Source of the DNA: Mesodorylaimus sp. YZB2_4
Lineage: Eukaryota; Nematoda; Enoplea; Dorylaimida; Dorylaimidae
Assembly: GCA_030248295.1 (NCBI GenBank)
Contig: JASANH010001463.1
Span: 451,444-515,443, forward strand
Direction: 5' to 3'
DNA length: 64,000 nt
The notes beneath the pieces are model-generated. The model ran no database searches. It was not told where the DNA came from and saw only the letters and a list, made by a program, of their open reading frames with translations. Shown piece by piece: positions 11,481 through 24,800 of the stretch. Positions within the stretch are counted from its first letter, which is position 1. Every line of letters starts with the position of its first letter. Both the position numbers and the translations under genes were made by a program.

Positions 11481-11949
11481 AAACTGCAAGCGAACACAAT
11501 TTTTGGAATAAAATGAAATGAAATGAATTATTTTATTTTTTATTTATTTCTTTCCCAGACGCACCACCGAGTAAAATAAAGTTTCAGATTCGAGCCTGAA
11601 AAAACCAGATGACAACCACGTATAGAACAAGAAATAAAATGAAATATAGAAATTTTTGAACATTACCGGAGTATTTTTATACCTGTCCGCTGGCCAGCTG
11701 GCGGGGCATTTCTTTCTACCAAAACGGTACCTGAAACTATATTTTACTCAAATATAAACCAGGGTGAAATGTAGTTTCAGACTCGAGTTTCAAGCCGATG
11801 ACCAAACTTTGACAGAATGCAAGGAATTTCCTCTATTTTTCAGCTACAACATTCTACTGCAAGGGAAGGAATGGGAATGTACGAAACCAAATTCAATCCT
11901 ATCATCAATCTATCCTAACCTCGACCAGTGTCTCCTTTCAATCACCCTA
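11481..11949. other. Spacer between BPNT1 3' end and otubain 5' end
   Basis: AT-rich DNA of 470 bp with ATGAAATGAAATG and TTTATTTTTTATT low-complexity stretches. It should hold the otubain promoter and the BPNT1 3' UTR (both minus strand). No other feature was recognised. Confidence 0.5.
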
Positions 11950-14900
11950 TCAATAAGTGACTGGCGGCAAGGCGTCTTTCACTTCCTTCGGGACACGCTC
12001 CGTGTACCAGCCATGATCGACACCCGGCGGAGTGGCCAGGACACCCCCGCTATTGGAATACTGCACTCCATTGTGATAACGCAGCGCATGGCCATTCATA
12101 TCGGTCAACTTGCCACCCAAGGCAGTGAGGACGGCTTCCGGGGCGCACGTGTCCCACTTCTTCGATCCAGCACTGGCGAAGACATAGGCGTGAGCCGCAC
12201 CCTCGATCACGAGGACCACCTAAGACGAGGGGAGTCAGGTAGGCACAGATCAGGTCAGCTATGCTCACCTTGTACCCCGCGCCACCAACACGAAGCACTT
12301 GGTCCGGCTGCATTGCATCCACAGCAGCATTCACAATCTTGTTGGAATGAGAACGAGTCGTTGCTATGATTCGCTTATCTGAAAAATGAAGGATGGTTTG
12401 TAAAACAAATGCGTACAGACTAAAAAGGCATGAGTTACGGCGAGAACGAAGCAGGCACTTTACACTGAACAGCCTGGGAGATGGGCCAGGAAATTCTGAA
12501 TCGACTACTGTGCTTTTCGTTTCCCTCATGACTAGTCTTATTGTGAAGCTTATTACCAGCTGGCCTCAAGATTACGCGTGTACAAGTTCTACAAAGTGAA
12601 TCTCCACCTTCGAAAACTATGCGCAATTCATTCCGTTTAAAGCTGAAGGAGCTCCAAGAAGGAGTGGCAATATCATCCGTCGTAGGAGGCACAGACATCA
12701 ACCCGAAGGGTTCCTGCCTCGCCTGAAGGCGCGTATCGAGCGGCCAACGAAGGGCTGATAGGTTTGTAATAAACACACCCATGCGGCGGGAGATAGTCTA
12801 GACCGAAGTCTCTGGGCGAATAACTCCGACTAGTCAGAGGCGGTAGGGAGGAGGGGAGGAGCCAGAGGAGGTAGGCAAGTCTCGCGACTATACCTGGCCT
12901 AGAAACATCAACCGAAGAGGTCTCCCAGCCAGTGGAAAGTATCGATTACTCCCGACCGCCAGGGATGCTGATTGCACGTTATATGCGACGGCCAGTCGAG
13001 GCAGCCACACATTAACTTCTCTTGCATTGAACGAGCTCGACCGAATCTTCACATGTGCACTACCAATCGCCACTCCTAGCCTCGCAAAAAACTTTCTCCT
13101 AATTTTCCGTCAATCCATCTATTTCCTGGAAGTTCGGCTCGCCAACTGACCAGCGACGAGGCAGTCAGCTCACCTCTGCGACCATGGTGACCTACTGTAA
13201 TATCATGACCTGTGCTCCCTGCATTCGCGTAGGGTGATTTTGGAGCTCTTGGACTTCACATTCCCTTTTCAACCCCACAGCATCCTCGACCTTCACGTCA
13301 TTCTTCGTCCTCAGCTGTCCGCCGCGTGGTCGTGTCCAGCCTTTCCTGAACGTCTTTCAAAGTGAGGGTCATTTTCTGGCATTCTTACTCTTCCACATAA
13401 AACTGTTTCAGGTCGAGGTCCGATTCTTTCGACCCGAGGTCAAGGTCGAGGCTCGAGGTTTTTGCTAACAGTCCCCAACTTAAATTTGTAATGCTTCCTG
13501 CAAGTTTGTGTCAATTTCCATTCTTTTCTGATTGTATCTTCAAGAGACAACTCACCCAGTGTCATAAAAAGGCAAGGGATTTGGACGAAGCAGTCCTACA
13601 CAGTGATTTTATTAAGCTAGCAGCAAAATTGCGCAAATTTTTGCGTCGAGGCACAGGCACACTTGTGCGTCCAGTCTTCAAACTGGGAAACAGCAGATTG
13701 ATTGCATCTTGCTTGTGAACCTCGAACCTAGGCCGTTTTTCCTCGAGGTCGAGGGTGGCCAACCTCGGCCGAGGTCGAGGCCTCGGCCGAACACTAGCTA
13801 GCTCGCCCTTTGATCTGCCTCTCGACTGAAAGGTACCCAGTCTCAACTCGAACCCGTCTCCAGATATTTCGTCAAGTCAAACGGCTCCAGGGCTGCCCAG
13901 TCGACAAGTCCCATCTGCAGCCCGCAAACCGCGCAGGAAGTCGCGATTAGTCTCAAAAACCACGAGTGTCGACAGACTCCACACTCACTACGACTGGTTG
14001 ATCGATTTCGTCTCCCACCGTCAGACAATAAGCTCGGGATGGCTAGGCAATGCCGAACACTGTTCACAACAGCTTGTGCTTGAATGCCCATCTGGTCGAC
14101 CCACTCGCTCGTGTTGCGCGTTGGCCTCTTCTTTACGACCCGCCAGACTCGCGTGCACTAATAACATGGGTCAGTAAGGCACATCCGTGGGTCCAGCCTG
14201 CCCACCTGTCCACTCAGCACGCTCCCTTCGTAATGTTCATACCTCAGTCATGAACAAACCCAGATGACACATGTTTCTCGGTCTCGTTTAACTCTTGTCG
14301 ATAAACCAAACCCAGGTCAGGTCTGCACTCACAAGGCGATCCCATCCAACGACCGACTGTTGGTCGTTGGATTGGATAAGACTGTTCTCCCAATAAATGG
14401 GTTCAAATCCCACTCCAGCTTCACTTTTTTCTGCTGCAACTCCATCATTTACACTGATCGCTATCGAAAATCCCCGTTTTCCCCACCCTAGCTTCTTTAA
14501 AAATTCTTCAACCACGTGTCATTAGAGAGATCGGAACAGAGCCCAGAGCAAAAAGTACTGCAGTACTGTCCTTTCTCTTCAATAACCAAAAGTGCACTTA
14601 CCCGAGGGCGGGTTAGAAGGCGTCAATCCAAACGAGCCCACGCTTTCAATGCCCCAAATGGTACGACCCCATTGATTCGGACTTAGAGTCGAGTTATTGT
14701 ATCCATAAAAGGGTTGATGGACAACACCCCCGACGGCTTTGCCATTCACTGCAACGCCGATTAAAACGGTAACATGATCGAACAGTCCTGAAAATAGGGC
14801 AAATATAATCAAATATGGACAAAAAACCACAAATTCAACCTTCAGTGAACTCCGACGTGCCGTCTAAAGGATCAACCCAAACGACTACCTGAAAAACAAA

Positions 14901-15483
14901 GTGTTTAACATATCAAATTACAATTTTTTCTACTTAAATTTCAAATTTACATCTCGAATGTTCGCATTCCCAAGATCGCCGTCTACTCGATTCTCGCAAC
15001 GCTTCAACACCTCAACATCCGTCTCGTCAGTTAATTGCTCAGCGATTAACTCAATATCACCGTGATCTTGATCCTAAACAAGTCGATTATTTAAATGTTG
15101 AAAATAAAATCTCTACGCAATATTACCTCTTCGCCAATAATGCACAATTCATTGCCGAATCGACGACGTAAATTTCCAATAATACATGTTTGCGATGCTC
15201 GGTCAGCTTCGGTTTGGAAATCCTTGTATCCCTTTACGAAGAAATAAAATTTAACACATCTCAAAAATCCAAATCAATAAAAATAAAGACCATTAAAATA
15301 ATTTTCATCAAATTCCGTCTCCATCCCGTTTCTATCAAATTTATTCCCCAGGTTATTGCATACTTTTTGTATCACTTTCAAATCTTGACCAGCTTTTGAC
15401 CGAATAACTTCACCAGCCTTTTTTGCAATACCAGCCGAAGCAGCCACCAATTGTGTCAATAAACCGGATTTTCTCCAAAGCAT
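11950..15483 (-). CDS. BPNT1: 3'(2'),5'-bisphosphate nucleotidase 1
   Basis: Seven minus-strand exons: 15483-15364, 15231-15127, 15073-14951, 14888-14840, 14787-14602, 12378-12269 and 12219-11950 (TGA). They encode 320 residues (human 308). The enzyme is an Mg2+-dependent, lithium-sensitive phosphatase that hydrolyses 3'-phosphoadenosine 5'-phosphate (PAP) to AMP, protecting RNA-processing and sulfotransferase reactions. Metal-binding motifs of the inositol-phosphatase fold are intact: IIGEE, WVDPLDGTSEFTEG and KKWDTCAPEAVL. RSHSNK and LRVGGAGYK match BPNT1 specifically rather than IMPA or FBPase. The ATG at 15483 leaves a short leader like that of vertebrate BPNT1; another in-frame ATG lies at 15540. 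The 2.2-kb intron 12379-14601 is filled with dispersed repeats, including a tRNA-like B box near 14401 and TCGAGG-rich inverted sequences at 13410-13790. Confidence 0.95.
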
Positions 15484-16494
15484 TTCGTCCTGGCCCGAAA
15501 TGCCGAACGCTTTGAAATTCAGTGCGCCTTGATCACCCATGCGAATAACCACAAAATAATTGACTCGACTAAAAGCAAAACCTTTAACCACAGCTCAAAT
15601 TACAAAAGAGATTACTCTTCTTTTTACCTTCCATTTTCGGGCGCACACAAAACTTTCAAATTCCTCAAATTCCATTCTCCTCTTCTTTCCCGCTTCTAGC
15701 AGACATTTCTCGCACTAGTCTTCAAAACGGCGGGAATTTAAAAACGATATAATCACTGAGCGAGTCGCTCTTTGCTCGTCCCAAGCCTGCACCCACCACT
15801 CGCACGTCTTTCGTTCATAGCTAACAAGCTTAGTATTGCTATCCCGCTTTCATTGAGCCTGCTCAGCGGATCGATAAGCACCCCGTCTGAAGAGCAATTA
15901 TCCAAGGCATTCATGTCCGCCTTCTTTCTCTCGAAACCGAGTCAGCTCGGGCGGAGCACATGCGCAGCTAGTTTCTAATTCATAATGCCAGTCTCTTCCG
16001 GCGAGGCATTATTCACGCAGACCGTCCCACCCTGGAGCAACTGAATGAACGAAAAGCACAATATGCAAGACCTACTGTAACACATAAACCCACCATAACA
16101 AAACATAAAACATACAAAAATACAAATATTCCTTTTTCGGTCAATATAGCTCACAACAGATTGTAGACACGCTCCACACCATCTCATTGAGCATATTATG
16201 CGCCAGTAGAGGAATCGTCGAGCAGAAACAGAAAAGAATTCAAACAAGCAGTGCATACACGCACTTACAGGCAAACGGGCAGTTATGGCAAATGGCTCGG
16301 CTCCCTAATTCGTCTCTACATTTCTAAAATGTAATCACCGGACTCACTAAGATAAAATCTGTCTTAAAAAAAACGATTTAAAATGAACCCAAAAAAACGA
16401 GCCCTGAAAATATGCGAGGCTTCCATTTCCAACTGATCTGAGCCTCATAATTGCCACCTCGATTGCATAACACGCGCACCACGACTGCTGCCGA
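15484..16494. other. Intergenic region between SPRED 3' end and BPNT1 5' end
   Basis: About 1 kb without a recognisable gene. It must contain the BPNT1 promoter and the SPRED 3' UTR (both minus strand). Confidence 0.45.
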
Positions 16495-19400
16495 TCACTT
16501 GTGCGCAGCCGACGCTTCCGGACTCATCGACATTCGTGCCACCGACGTCGAGCGAGCACCCGCCGACATGGTCGATTGAGCGGCACCAGTGGGCCCCGTG
16601 GGCACGTGTCGTCCACCAAATAATCGATACCTCCTTCGACACGATCGATGACAAGACGACAAGGGCACATAGCACCAAAGACACGGCACGAATAGCGCTA
16701 ACACGGTCAACACCGCCCATCGCTGACGCCGAGTCGGATCGTCTGGCGAACACGAGCACACGTCGCCGTCCTGCGGTGCCTCGCCATCACTCCAATCTCG
16801 GCAACAACAGTAGAGAACACACTCGGCGCACCAAATGCACGTCAGTCGTCGCAGCCACTTGGAACACGCGTTCGGTGCGTCCGGACAAGAGCCTCGACGA
16901 TTGTCCCTCTCCACGTAATAGGCCTTACAATAGAAACATCGTTCCCGCCTCAACAATTCCAGAGGAGACGCTCCCCCTGCTCCCGACTTGGCCTTCTTAC
17001 TACCACCGCCGTACCGAATCGACGAAGAGGACGGCAACGGGACTTGCTGATGAACGAGCGACACTTTCAACGAGCCGATCGATTCCCTCTTCTCCAATCC
17101 GTACGATCGGCCCACGGACACCGATCTCGACGGCAAGGCTGTCAACTGCCCGAAACTGGCCGATGATTGCAGCCCACTTTTCAACGAGGACTTGTGGCCC
17201 GCCAAATGCGCCCTCATGTGGGCCGTCGCCGTGGAAGACTCCTTCTGAAAGTACACAAACGGATAATGATATCCCGATGCCGAGCCACTCGTCGACGCCA
17301 CCGCCGCTCCCGCCGACAACGTCAATTCCGCCGGCGTTTTTGGCCAGGTCGGCGTCCGACCAGGCGGCTTTGCTGATGATACTTCCCCTTCGTTCGGTGG
17401 TACGACAGCAGTTGCGGACGCCGTCGACTTCTTTTTCTTTCGATTAAACGAAATAAAAGATGTCGACGCAGGCTGATGGACAATCGCTGGCACCGCCGTC
17501 GCCGAATAGGACGGGAACGAAGTACGTAATAAACTGGTCGAAGGACCGGCCACAATCTTGGCACCCGCCGCCATCGAGCCACCCGTCGACCCGCTCTCCC
17601 AACTTTCCGCCCGGCTAAGTGGCAAGTCGACTGGCTGAAAATTATGCAACCATTATAAACACGTCTTCTTTCCACCCCTAAATAAACATACACACACTCA
17701 CCATAAAAACATCATCCTCCAAGTCTTCCGCTTCAACATTCGATTCGCCCGAGCCTGCAAAAGACCAACAACGAAAGCATTACTCCTGCCATATCCCCGA
17801 CTCACTCGCACTCGAACCCGCCCGAGGCCCATCAGTTAACGACCCATCACATCACCTATGCTGATCCTATGACTCACGCTTCCCGGCAACGTTCGGCATC
17901 ATTAACACTCAAGACTGGCTATACACATAGTCCTTCCGACAAATACAAGTGCCAGCCACGTCTACCCTCCCCCCCCCCCCCTTTCATCATCTCTAATGCA
18001 CCCGCTCGTCCAACGTGTACGATGCCAACTCCCCGCCCGGTCATGCTGGGCCCCCAACCCCTCTCGCCCACCAGTCAACAACCAATTGACGTCAAACCGT
18101 GCCGGTTCCCTCAACGTGATTAGGAAGCGTCCAACTTGGCCATATTTAGTGTACATCATTTGTACTCTTCCTTTCGGCCCCACCTGATGCTCCTCCAATT
18201 AGCCACGATCATACTGTAATCGCAAGACCCGGCTCCTTGCCGATTTTTGCAACCTACAGTACCCTCACCCTACCTGCTGGTTTCACAATCATCTAGGACA
18301 TGTCATAAAAATGAAGACACCCCGAGTCCTATCCTACATCACATCATTGTGATTTGGTCGTCCCAACTTAGGACATGCCCTGGCTAATTGTGAAACCGGC
18401 AGCTGATTCCTGACCAGCGCCCGAAAGTCGCATCTTAGGACACATACTCGCAGCTAATAAATCCATATGTGCGAGTACCTGAACTGTGCAGGACTGGCCT
18501 CCTGCCCTCTCCGCAATTGAAAAGTACAAATCGGTTACTACTTGAACGGTCACAGTGGTGCAATAGTTTGGCGTTGGCCTCCCGCGCAGCCCCGGCTCTT
18601 CCCGAGTTTAATCCTAAGCGAAGGAGGTTGCTTTGTTAGATCTTGCACGTCAGGCTGAGCCTCGGCTGTCGGGCCCCCCATTGCTCTAGAACGCTGGTGT
18701 TCAGCCCAGTATGCGTAAGGGCCTGCATCGTGATCAGGAGGATTCGGCGTCCGGCTTTCTCGGCGGAGAGGCAGACACTGAACCCTTCAGCTGCGAAATG
18801 ATTTACTGGGGGCCGCGAGTCGACCGTTCGACTATTTCGTGTCTGATGCGTCCCTTCACCCTCGAGCGCCCCCATGTCCATTGCTTAACACATCGGGAGC
18901 ACGGGTGGGCGATCCTAACCCGATATGGTAAGGAATGGACATGAACTCACGATCCGAGAGCAGTGACCCATTCCCATACACTCTTTCTTGGCTTGGTGGG
19001 TTAAGGGCAAAGCTGGCTTTTTATGCCAAACCCAAAACTTGGAGACAACTTACTAGATTTACTCTGCCGATACAAATGCTCGACCGCTTTCTGCATCCTA
19101 TTATGAAACTTGCAAGCTTCGTAGCTGGTCATGAATTTAAGGCCGAACTTGCTTTCATCGATTTGCCAATGATGGAACGTTGGCATGACCTGCCGATAGC
19201 TGATGTCCTTTGTCAATACGCAATGCAAACTGACCTGAAATACACCAAAAATATCAAATCTGCCATTCCTTCACCAAAAAACAGTCTTACTTTCTTATCT
19301 TCCATTCTCTCACCGTGTATAACATACTCGAATTTAGGTGTAGGCATGGTCGGCGGTATCGACTCCGGCTGCACCTCCTCGGACTCTCCATTGCCCGCAC

Positions 19401-19542
19401 TCTCGCCACCGTTGCACACTCGTTGGTACAGTTTGATATTCGAAACGCCACCACCCTCCAACGGCAACCATCCGCAATACCGATCGTCCCACGACATCAC
19501 CTGTGCTCGAACACTCACTAATAGCTCGCCAGTGTCGTCCAT
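16495..19542 (-). CDS. SPRED: SPRED-type Sprouty-related EVH1-domain protein
   Basis: Minus-strand exons are 19542-19291, 19234-19054, 17754-17702 and 17634-16495 (TGA), giving 541 residues. An EVH1 (WH1) domain spans about residues 7-140. It carries RAQVMSWDDRYCGWLPL, the GERMEDKK strand and the diagnostic PTFHHWQIDESKFGL. The middle is long, Ser/Thr/Pro-rich and poorly conserved, and I see no clear c-Kit-binding block. The C-terminal Cys-rich Sprouty domain is intact, with CFYCKAYY, NRRGSCPDAPNAC, CIWCAECVLYCC, CSCSPDD and VPCLWCYVPLSSCH. SPREDs sit at the plasma membrane, recruit neurofibromin (NF1) through EVH1 and suppress Ras-ERK signalling; the Sprouty domain is palmitoylated. The ATG at 19542 follows an acceptor (ctttgcag) by 7 bases, so a 5' UTR exon probably lies upstream. 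Intron 17755-19053 contains a C-run and a SINE-head-like piece (18550-18615). A 303-codon antisense open frame across the last exon is a shadow. Confidence 0.94.
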
Positions 19543-20831
19543 CGTTTTCCTGCAAAGGTCATGAACAGAAATAACTCGTCGTATTTGCTCGTCACACACG
19601 ATACACCCAGCTCTGATCAGTCCCAGCCAGGAGCCTGCGACTGACTGCCTTAACTGCACCAACCTTTTTATAGGCGCGGTGGAAGGCACGCGCGCATGAC
19701 AAAAGGCGAGCCATAGAATCACCAGAAAACCAGAGGTAAAACCCCGCACGACGGGGAAAATTCCAGGTCCCCAAACACTCCCTCTAGTACTTGCCAAAGA
19801 AGGGTACCACTCCTACTTTAGATTACCCACGCAACCGAGAAGCTGAGAGACCTACGAAAACAAGGAACCTTCGCACCTAACTGGCACTCCCTCCACTTTG
19901 ATGGGGGGCACATAGTCTACTACCAAACTTAAAATAGCAACAATCATCTCAGCTAATGAGCCTCCAACATCTTGAGCCTACACTACCAGAAAGACACAAT
20001 GCACGTGACTTCCCCTTACTGTATCCGAGTGAAAGTGAGCTCATCAACACCCACGTCCCGCCAGGGCCAATTATCAAACATCGAAATTACTAGGCACCTT
20101 CCCATCCATTACACAACTTGTGATCCGCCATTAATCACACATAACATCAATGGAGACACCGTACTTCACAGGTGGGACCGACAAAACAATGACAGCGTCC
20201 GGACCGGATTCTCGTACTGACCAACTCGCAGGTCGCCAATATCACGACGTGAGCCAAACACAACATCGCGCCAAACAGGACACGGAACAAGCGGCACATC
20301 ACGGTCACAAGTTCGAAGACTACTGCTTACTCCAATCAGCAAGGCATCAGCCACTCGACTCGCTAGCCTTCAGTCGGCAACCCGATATGGATATTCTTAT
20401 CTGCACCTATCATCCACCATCGCCCCACCACCCGACCCGAGCCAGAACCGATTCGACCTACAGTGACATTGTATAATGCGCTTGCTAGCATGATGACTCT
20501 TCCACTGATAAAGGCCCGTCTCCATCAAGGAACTCAGGCGGGAGTGGAGACAGGTTGTAGGATTTCAGGGAGGGATGGCGATGGCGAAGAGAGATGTCCG
20601 CTATTGAGCCCCTGCCCGCACGCAAGAGTTGTCAGCGTCTGAATAGCTTTTCCGTGTGCTCAGTCAGTATGCGCACAAAAGATGGGGAGGTCAAATATTC
20701 AAAACTAGTGCGGACGTCCACTCGTGGGTTAAACTGTGAATTCTAGCTGCCTGCACGAATAGATACTCGATACAAAGCCAGAGAAAGATGTTTTGACGGA
20801 AATTCAATTCCCGATCCGACTGACCCACAGC

Positions 20832-21215
20832 CCAGCATCGACCGATCCACCGATCCGGCCGGACTGATCCGCTGATCCGATCAAACTGCTACACGACGAC
20901 TATTTTTTGCGCTTTATCTGCTGAGAAATGACAAAATGTGACAAACTATAACGAGAAAAACCGGTTTTTTTTCTCTCAAATCAGTATTTAGCCCCGCTTT
21001 AGGCGCTGCTTAGCTCGCCTATGTCCTTTGGAGTGGTCTGACAAAGAGTGACAGCGAGGAAACATGGCAGTTTGGTGAGGACGCAGTGCCAAATATGTTA
21101 TCCCCATCTATCTTCTATTTTTGAAGCGGATCGGCCAGATCAGATCGGGATCAGGCCGATCCAGACCCTGAATCGGATCGGGATCCGGGCCAAGGGTCGG
21201 ATCGGTCGATGCTGG
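20832..21215. mobile_element. hAT-like MITE with perfect 8-bp target-site duplication (copy 1)
   Basis: Terminal inverted repeats CCAGCATCGACCGATCC and GGATCGGTCGATGCTGG are perfect over 17 bp. They are flanked by identical octamers CCCACAGC (20824-20831 and 21216-21223). An 8-bp duplication is characteristic of hAT transposons. The 384-bp interior is non-coding and contains further GATC-rich subterminal inverted sequence. Related elements are at 7990-8103 and 50704-50919; a bare end resembling the right terminus is at 21241-21272. Confidence 0.88.
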
Positions 21216-21520
21216 CCCACAGCTTGAAACTGATCCTGATCCAGCACAGCTCGGCGGGTTGGTCGATGCTGGTCATCAGCGAACTGTCTTACCTCTCCCA
21301 ACTCGGTTTCTATGCATCGGGTAGTGCTGGTCTTGCTTTTTGGGCCTGAACTGCTCCGAGATCACTCTATTCCCAGGTCTTCCAGAAGCTCAGCTACGGC
21401 GGATTCGCGCGGCTACTCCTCGATTGTGAGTTAACAGTCCTTGTGGTCTGGTCTTTCCTGTATCTAAGACCTCTTCTGGCAAGTCCTGGTTCGCCCTAGG
21501 ACGAGTCAACTCATTTTCAG

Positions 21521-21880
21521 CGGCCACGGTGGTGCAGCGGTTCAGCACTCGTCTATCCATATTGCTTGGTAGGACTCGTAACCGGTTCAAGCTTCGGTGA
21601 CGGAGGCTGGCTGGCGAAACATAGACCCTCGCTGGCGGTACTGGGTGACAGTCGAGGTGCTTTCAATGGAGAGACGGAAGCCAAAGCTGTCGACCACTAA
21701 CAGGATTCAAAGAACCCCACCCGCCATCGTCCAAGGAAGACAGGGTCCAGTCCAGGATGCCCTCGCGTGGAGGAGCTCTCAGTAGAGATGCACAGGGGAT
21801 GCTGCCGTGCGTGCTGATCACCTCACAGCCTCGCATATAATATCATGACTGCTGGCCAGGTATTGGCAAAAGCGGGTTGG
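21521..21880 (+). mobile_element. tRNA-derived SINE (copy 2)
   Basis: An A-box-like TGGTGCAGCGGTTCAGC (near 21530) and a B-box-like GGTTCAAGC (near 21583) are followed by the family body (AGACCCTCGCTGG, GGAGAGACGGAAGCCAA, GACTGCTGGCCAGGTATTGGC). It has diverged from the other copies. Confidence 0.75.
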
Positions 21881-24800
21881 AGTTCCCATGGTGGCTGGGG
21901 GAAGGGAGGAATGGCCCCGCTCACCCGTTAAAAAAGCCTACGCTTACATCGACTGACCAAAAATTGCGAAGATCTGACGTGAGATCTCAGGTAAGATATC
22001 CCGACATATTCAGCAGTTGCACGAATGAACAGCCCCGCTATCTAGCCCGATTTCGGAAGCTGATCAAGGAATTTACACAACCGTCTTACATACTTGGCCA
22101 CACACTTTCTACGTGCTATACTGAAACATGGGTTGGCTCTGACTACGCCCTTCATAGCAGTCCGCAAGGCCACGCACCTTGACCACAGACTTTAGCGAGA
22201 GCCAAAACAGTAGCCAGAAAGTATTTGGCCTCTTCAATCAGACCCATAATTTTCCTTGCCAAACCTATCCTCCAAACAAAACATACTCGCAGGCTGCAGA
22301 AAATAAAATTGTTTTTCAAAACTGCATGCTTCCAGCATCTTCTAATTCGAATGCGTTTTATCTTATGCAGTCTTTGCACGATCATTATGCACTTTTTACC
22401 AAAGCACAGCTCATTTTTTCTTCTGTATTGTAATTGTAGGCAGTACTGGTCTGGTTGGTCAAACGAATTGGCGCCAATAAAGCTCTTTTATAATCGCTGC
22501 CGGCCGGCTGTGGATCGAATGAACGCATGGGCAACCAACGTCCTCGCACAAGAACAACGTTCATTCGTCTTCTAGCCTTCTCCTTGCTCTCGTTCCGCTC
22601 ATAGACGAAGTAATATTGATTCATAGAACCCGACCATAAAAATACGACAACTCAAGACAGCCCGGCTTCAGCATCGGCCATTCGCTTCGTTCAACCACGC
22701 CGCCGGGGCCGTAAAACGCAGCCAGCTATACAAGAACTTTCTGTGAACGAACGATCGGCTACTACGGGACGTAGAAAGAGCCTCCTATGCCATATAACCC
22801 GCATAGCTAGAATAGGCGAATAAAGTCCACGCAACGAGGCCACCCCCCTCATACCAGTCCAATACCAACGGTCAATCCGCACTCAACATCCACAATGAAA
22901 GCGACCCGCCCCGAGAAACCCGATAGAAGCTGGTTGCTTAGTCACTGGCCTTCTCGACATCGCAAAATTACTAGGGCCCTCTCACTCGCCAGATCATCAC
23001 TCCTAGCCGCAAAAAGAGCAACTGTATTAAAGCCGACGATAGGTGTGCTGGCCATTCGGGGGAGAGAGAGCCAACTAGTCGATCCGACCAGCAGACCGAG
23101 ATTCGTACATGCTGTATATATCACTCACAGATATCGCAAACAAGAATTTAGGCCTCATTACTCGCTGTGTGCCATGTAGTTGCTGATTCCGATTATTAAA
23201 ACACAGGGTGGATGCCGAATGTGCTGTGATTAACAGGTCAGTAACCCCCTTGAGGGAGAACGGTTGCAAGAAAACAGCAATTGCTTACTCTTCGATCTTT
23301 ATCGCAGCTGCCGCGATCGCCGACGACGTAGTCGCCTCCGCGCCACCACCACCGACCCCGTTTTGTATGTTTTCCATCGTGTGTTTTCGCTGCCGATCGC
23401 CTTCCCGCAATGCGCGCTGCCGATTCGTCGTCGTCTAAAAGATCATGCACCGATTGCTCGTTCCATTGATTAATTCGAGACTTGACAATGATCGGCGAGC
23501 GCATGTTCCAAACTCAAGAAATACACGAATAAACCAACACCGGCAATCCGATGCGATCGTAAATTCTGTGACGCCGATGCCTTCCATGACTTTCAAGGCC
23601 ACCAAGTGATCGTTGACTGTAAATAATACTTTCCGACGATTTGTCGATTGCTCAAAAATTCATTATTTCGCACCGAAATTGTTCAATTCAGTTCACTCGA
23701 ACGATCCGTCTACTAAAGCCGCTACGATAAGCTGTCGTCTGAATACTGTCGACGGGAAATTAGTTATACAAAATTCATAATCATAGATTGCCGATATCTC
23801 GAGATCAAAGGCTAACTGTCTCCTAGAAAAATGACGAGGGTACGCGAGTTATGTACAGCCGATTCCAATGATTTCCGTGCCTCTGCTCTCGCACCGACCA
23901 GTACGTAATTTCTAACTACGGCGTAGGTAGTCAACGACAAACCTCTGATCTCTGCTTACAGTACCCTATAAACTTGGCTCCTAAAAGCCAGAAAGAAAAT
24001 TCGAAACTTCGACATTTTTCGAACCTACAGTAAGCACGCGACCAAACGATTCAACAAATCGACTATGAGCATGAATGAATTTAACTGGTCAATGAATGAG
24101 AAGAGCTAAACATGAAAAAAGCGCTCATTGAATCGAAACTTGAGCAATAGATTTACATACCCTGGCAGGTGAACAAAAATTGCGTTTTAAAAATTTACGG
24201 ACAAAGTTTCGAAAAAATTTTACGCCTGAAAAATGGGGTTTATCAATGGCCGAAGGCGCGCGCGAAATACATGAAACGGGAACGAGTAGCAACCAAGAAT
24301 CCTTGAATGGCAGAACCGGCGACACACCCGCCAGCCAGCTTATATGCCGCGTGCACACTACGTCGCACGTGGTCGATAGGTGGCGCTTTACTGCAGGCTC
24401 TTTTCAGCCAATGACGTAAAGAGTTAAATTTAGCGGGAAATTTGAATACTGCCTAACTTAATTGAATGAGAAAGGTACTTTGAACCGTGCTTTTTTTAAA
24501 CAGCTTTTAGGCTTTACTTTACAAAGGATGCACGTGCGTGGTCAGGCCTTAATGTCGTACGAATAGTCGATCATTGAGCCGCGCATGATTCTTTAAAAGG
24601 AGTGTGACTTGATCGTTGACAATGGGCTCTTATCACTTTATCCTTTCACTGGCCGGGGAAGGTTAGGCTTGCGGCAATTAGGACAATGATTTGCGTCCTA
24701 TATAGCTGGCGGGCTCGAAAGAAGTGAGTTAAAAATAGTAAGTTCAATGGTCATGGAACGCATGGCTGGTCAGGGGCAGCTCGACGTGGGCGTATTGAGT

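Noticed and set aside
13390..13800. TCGAGG-rich inverted sequence in a BPNT1 intron as a defined transposon
   Set aside because: The ends look inverted (GGTCGAGG.. / ..CCTCGGCC), but exact termini and a target duplication could not be located.
16536..17447. 303-codon open frame on the plus strand
   Set aside because: It is antisense to the long Sprouty-domain exon of SPRED. It has low-complexity Pro/Thr/Arg composition and no domain, while the minus strand encodes a clear family.
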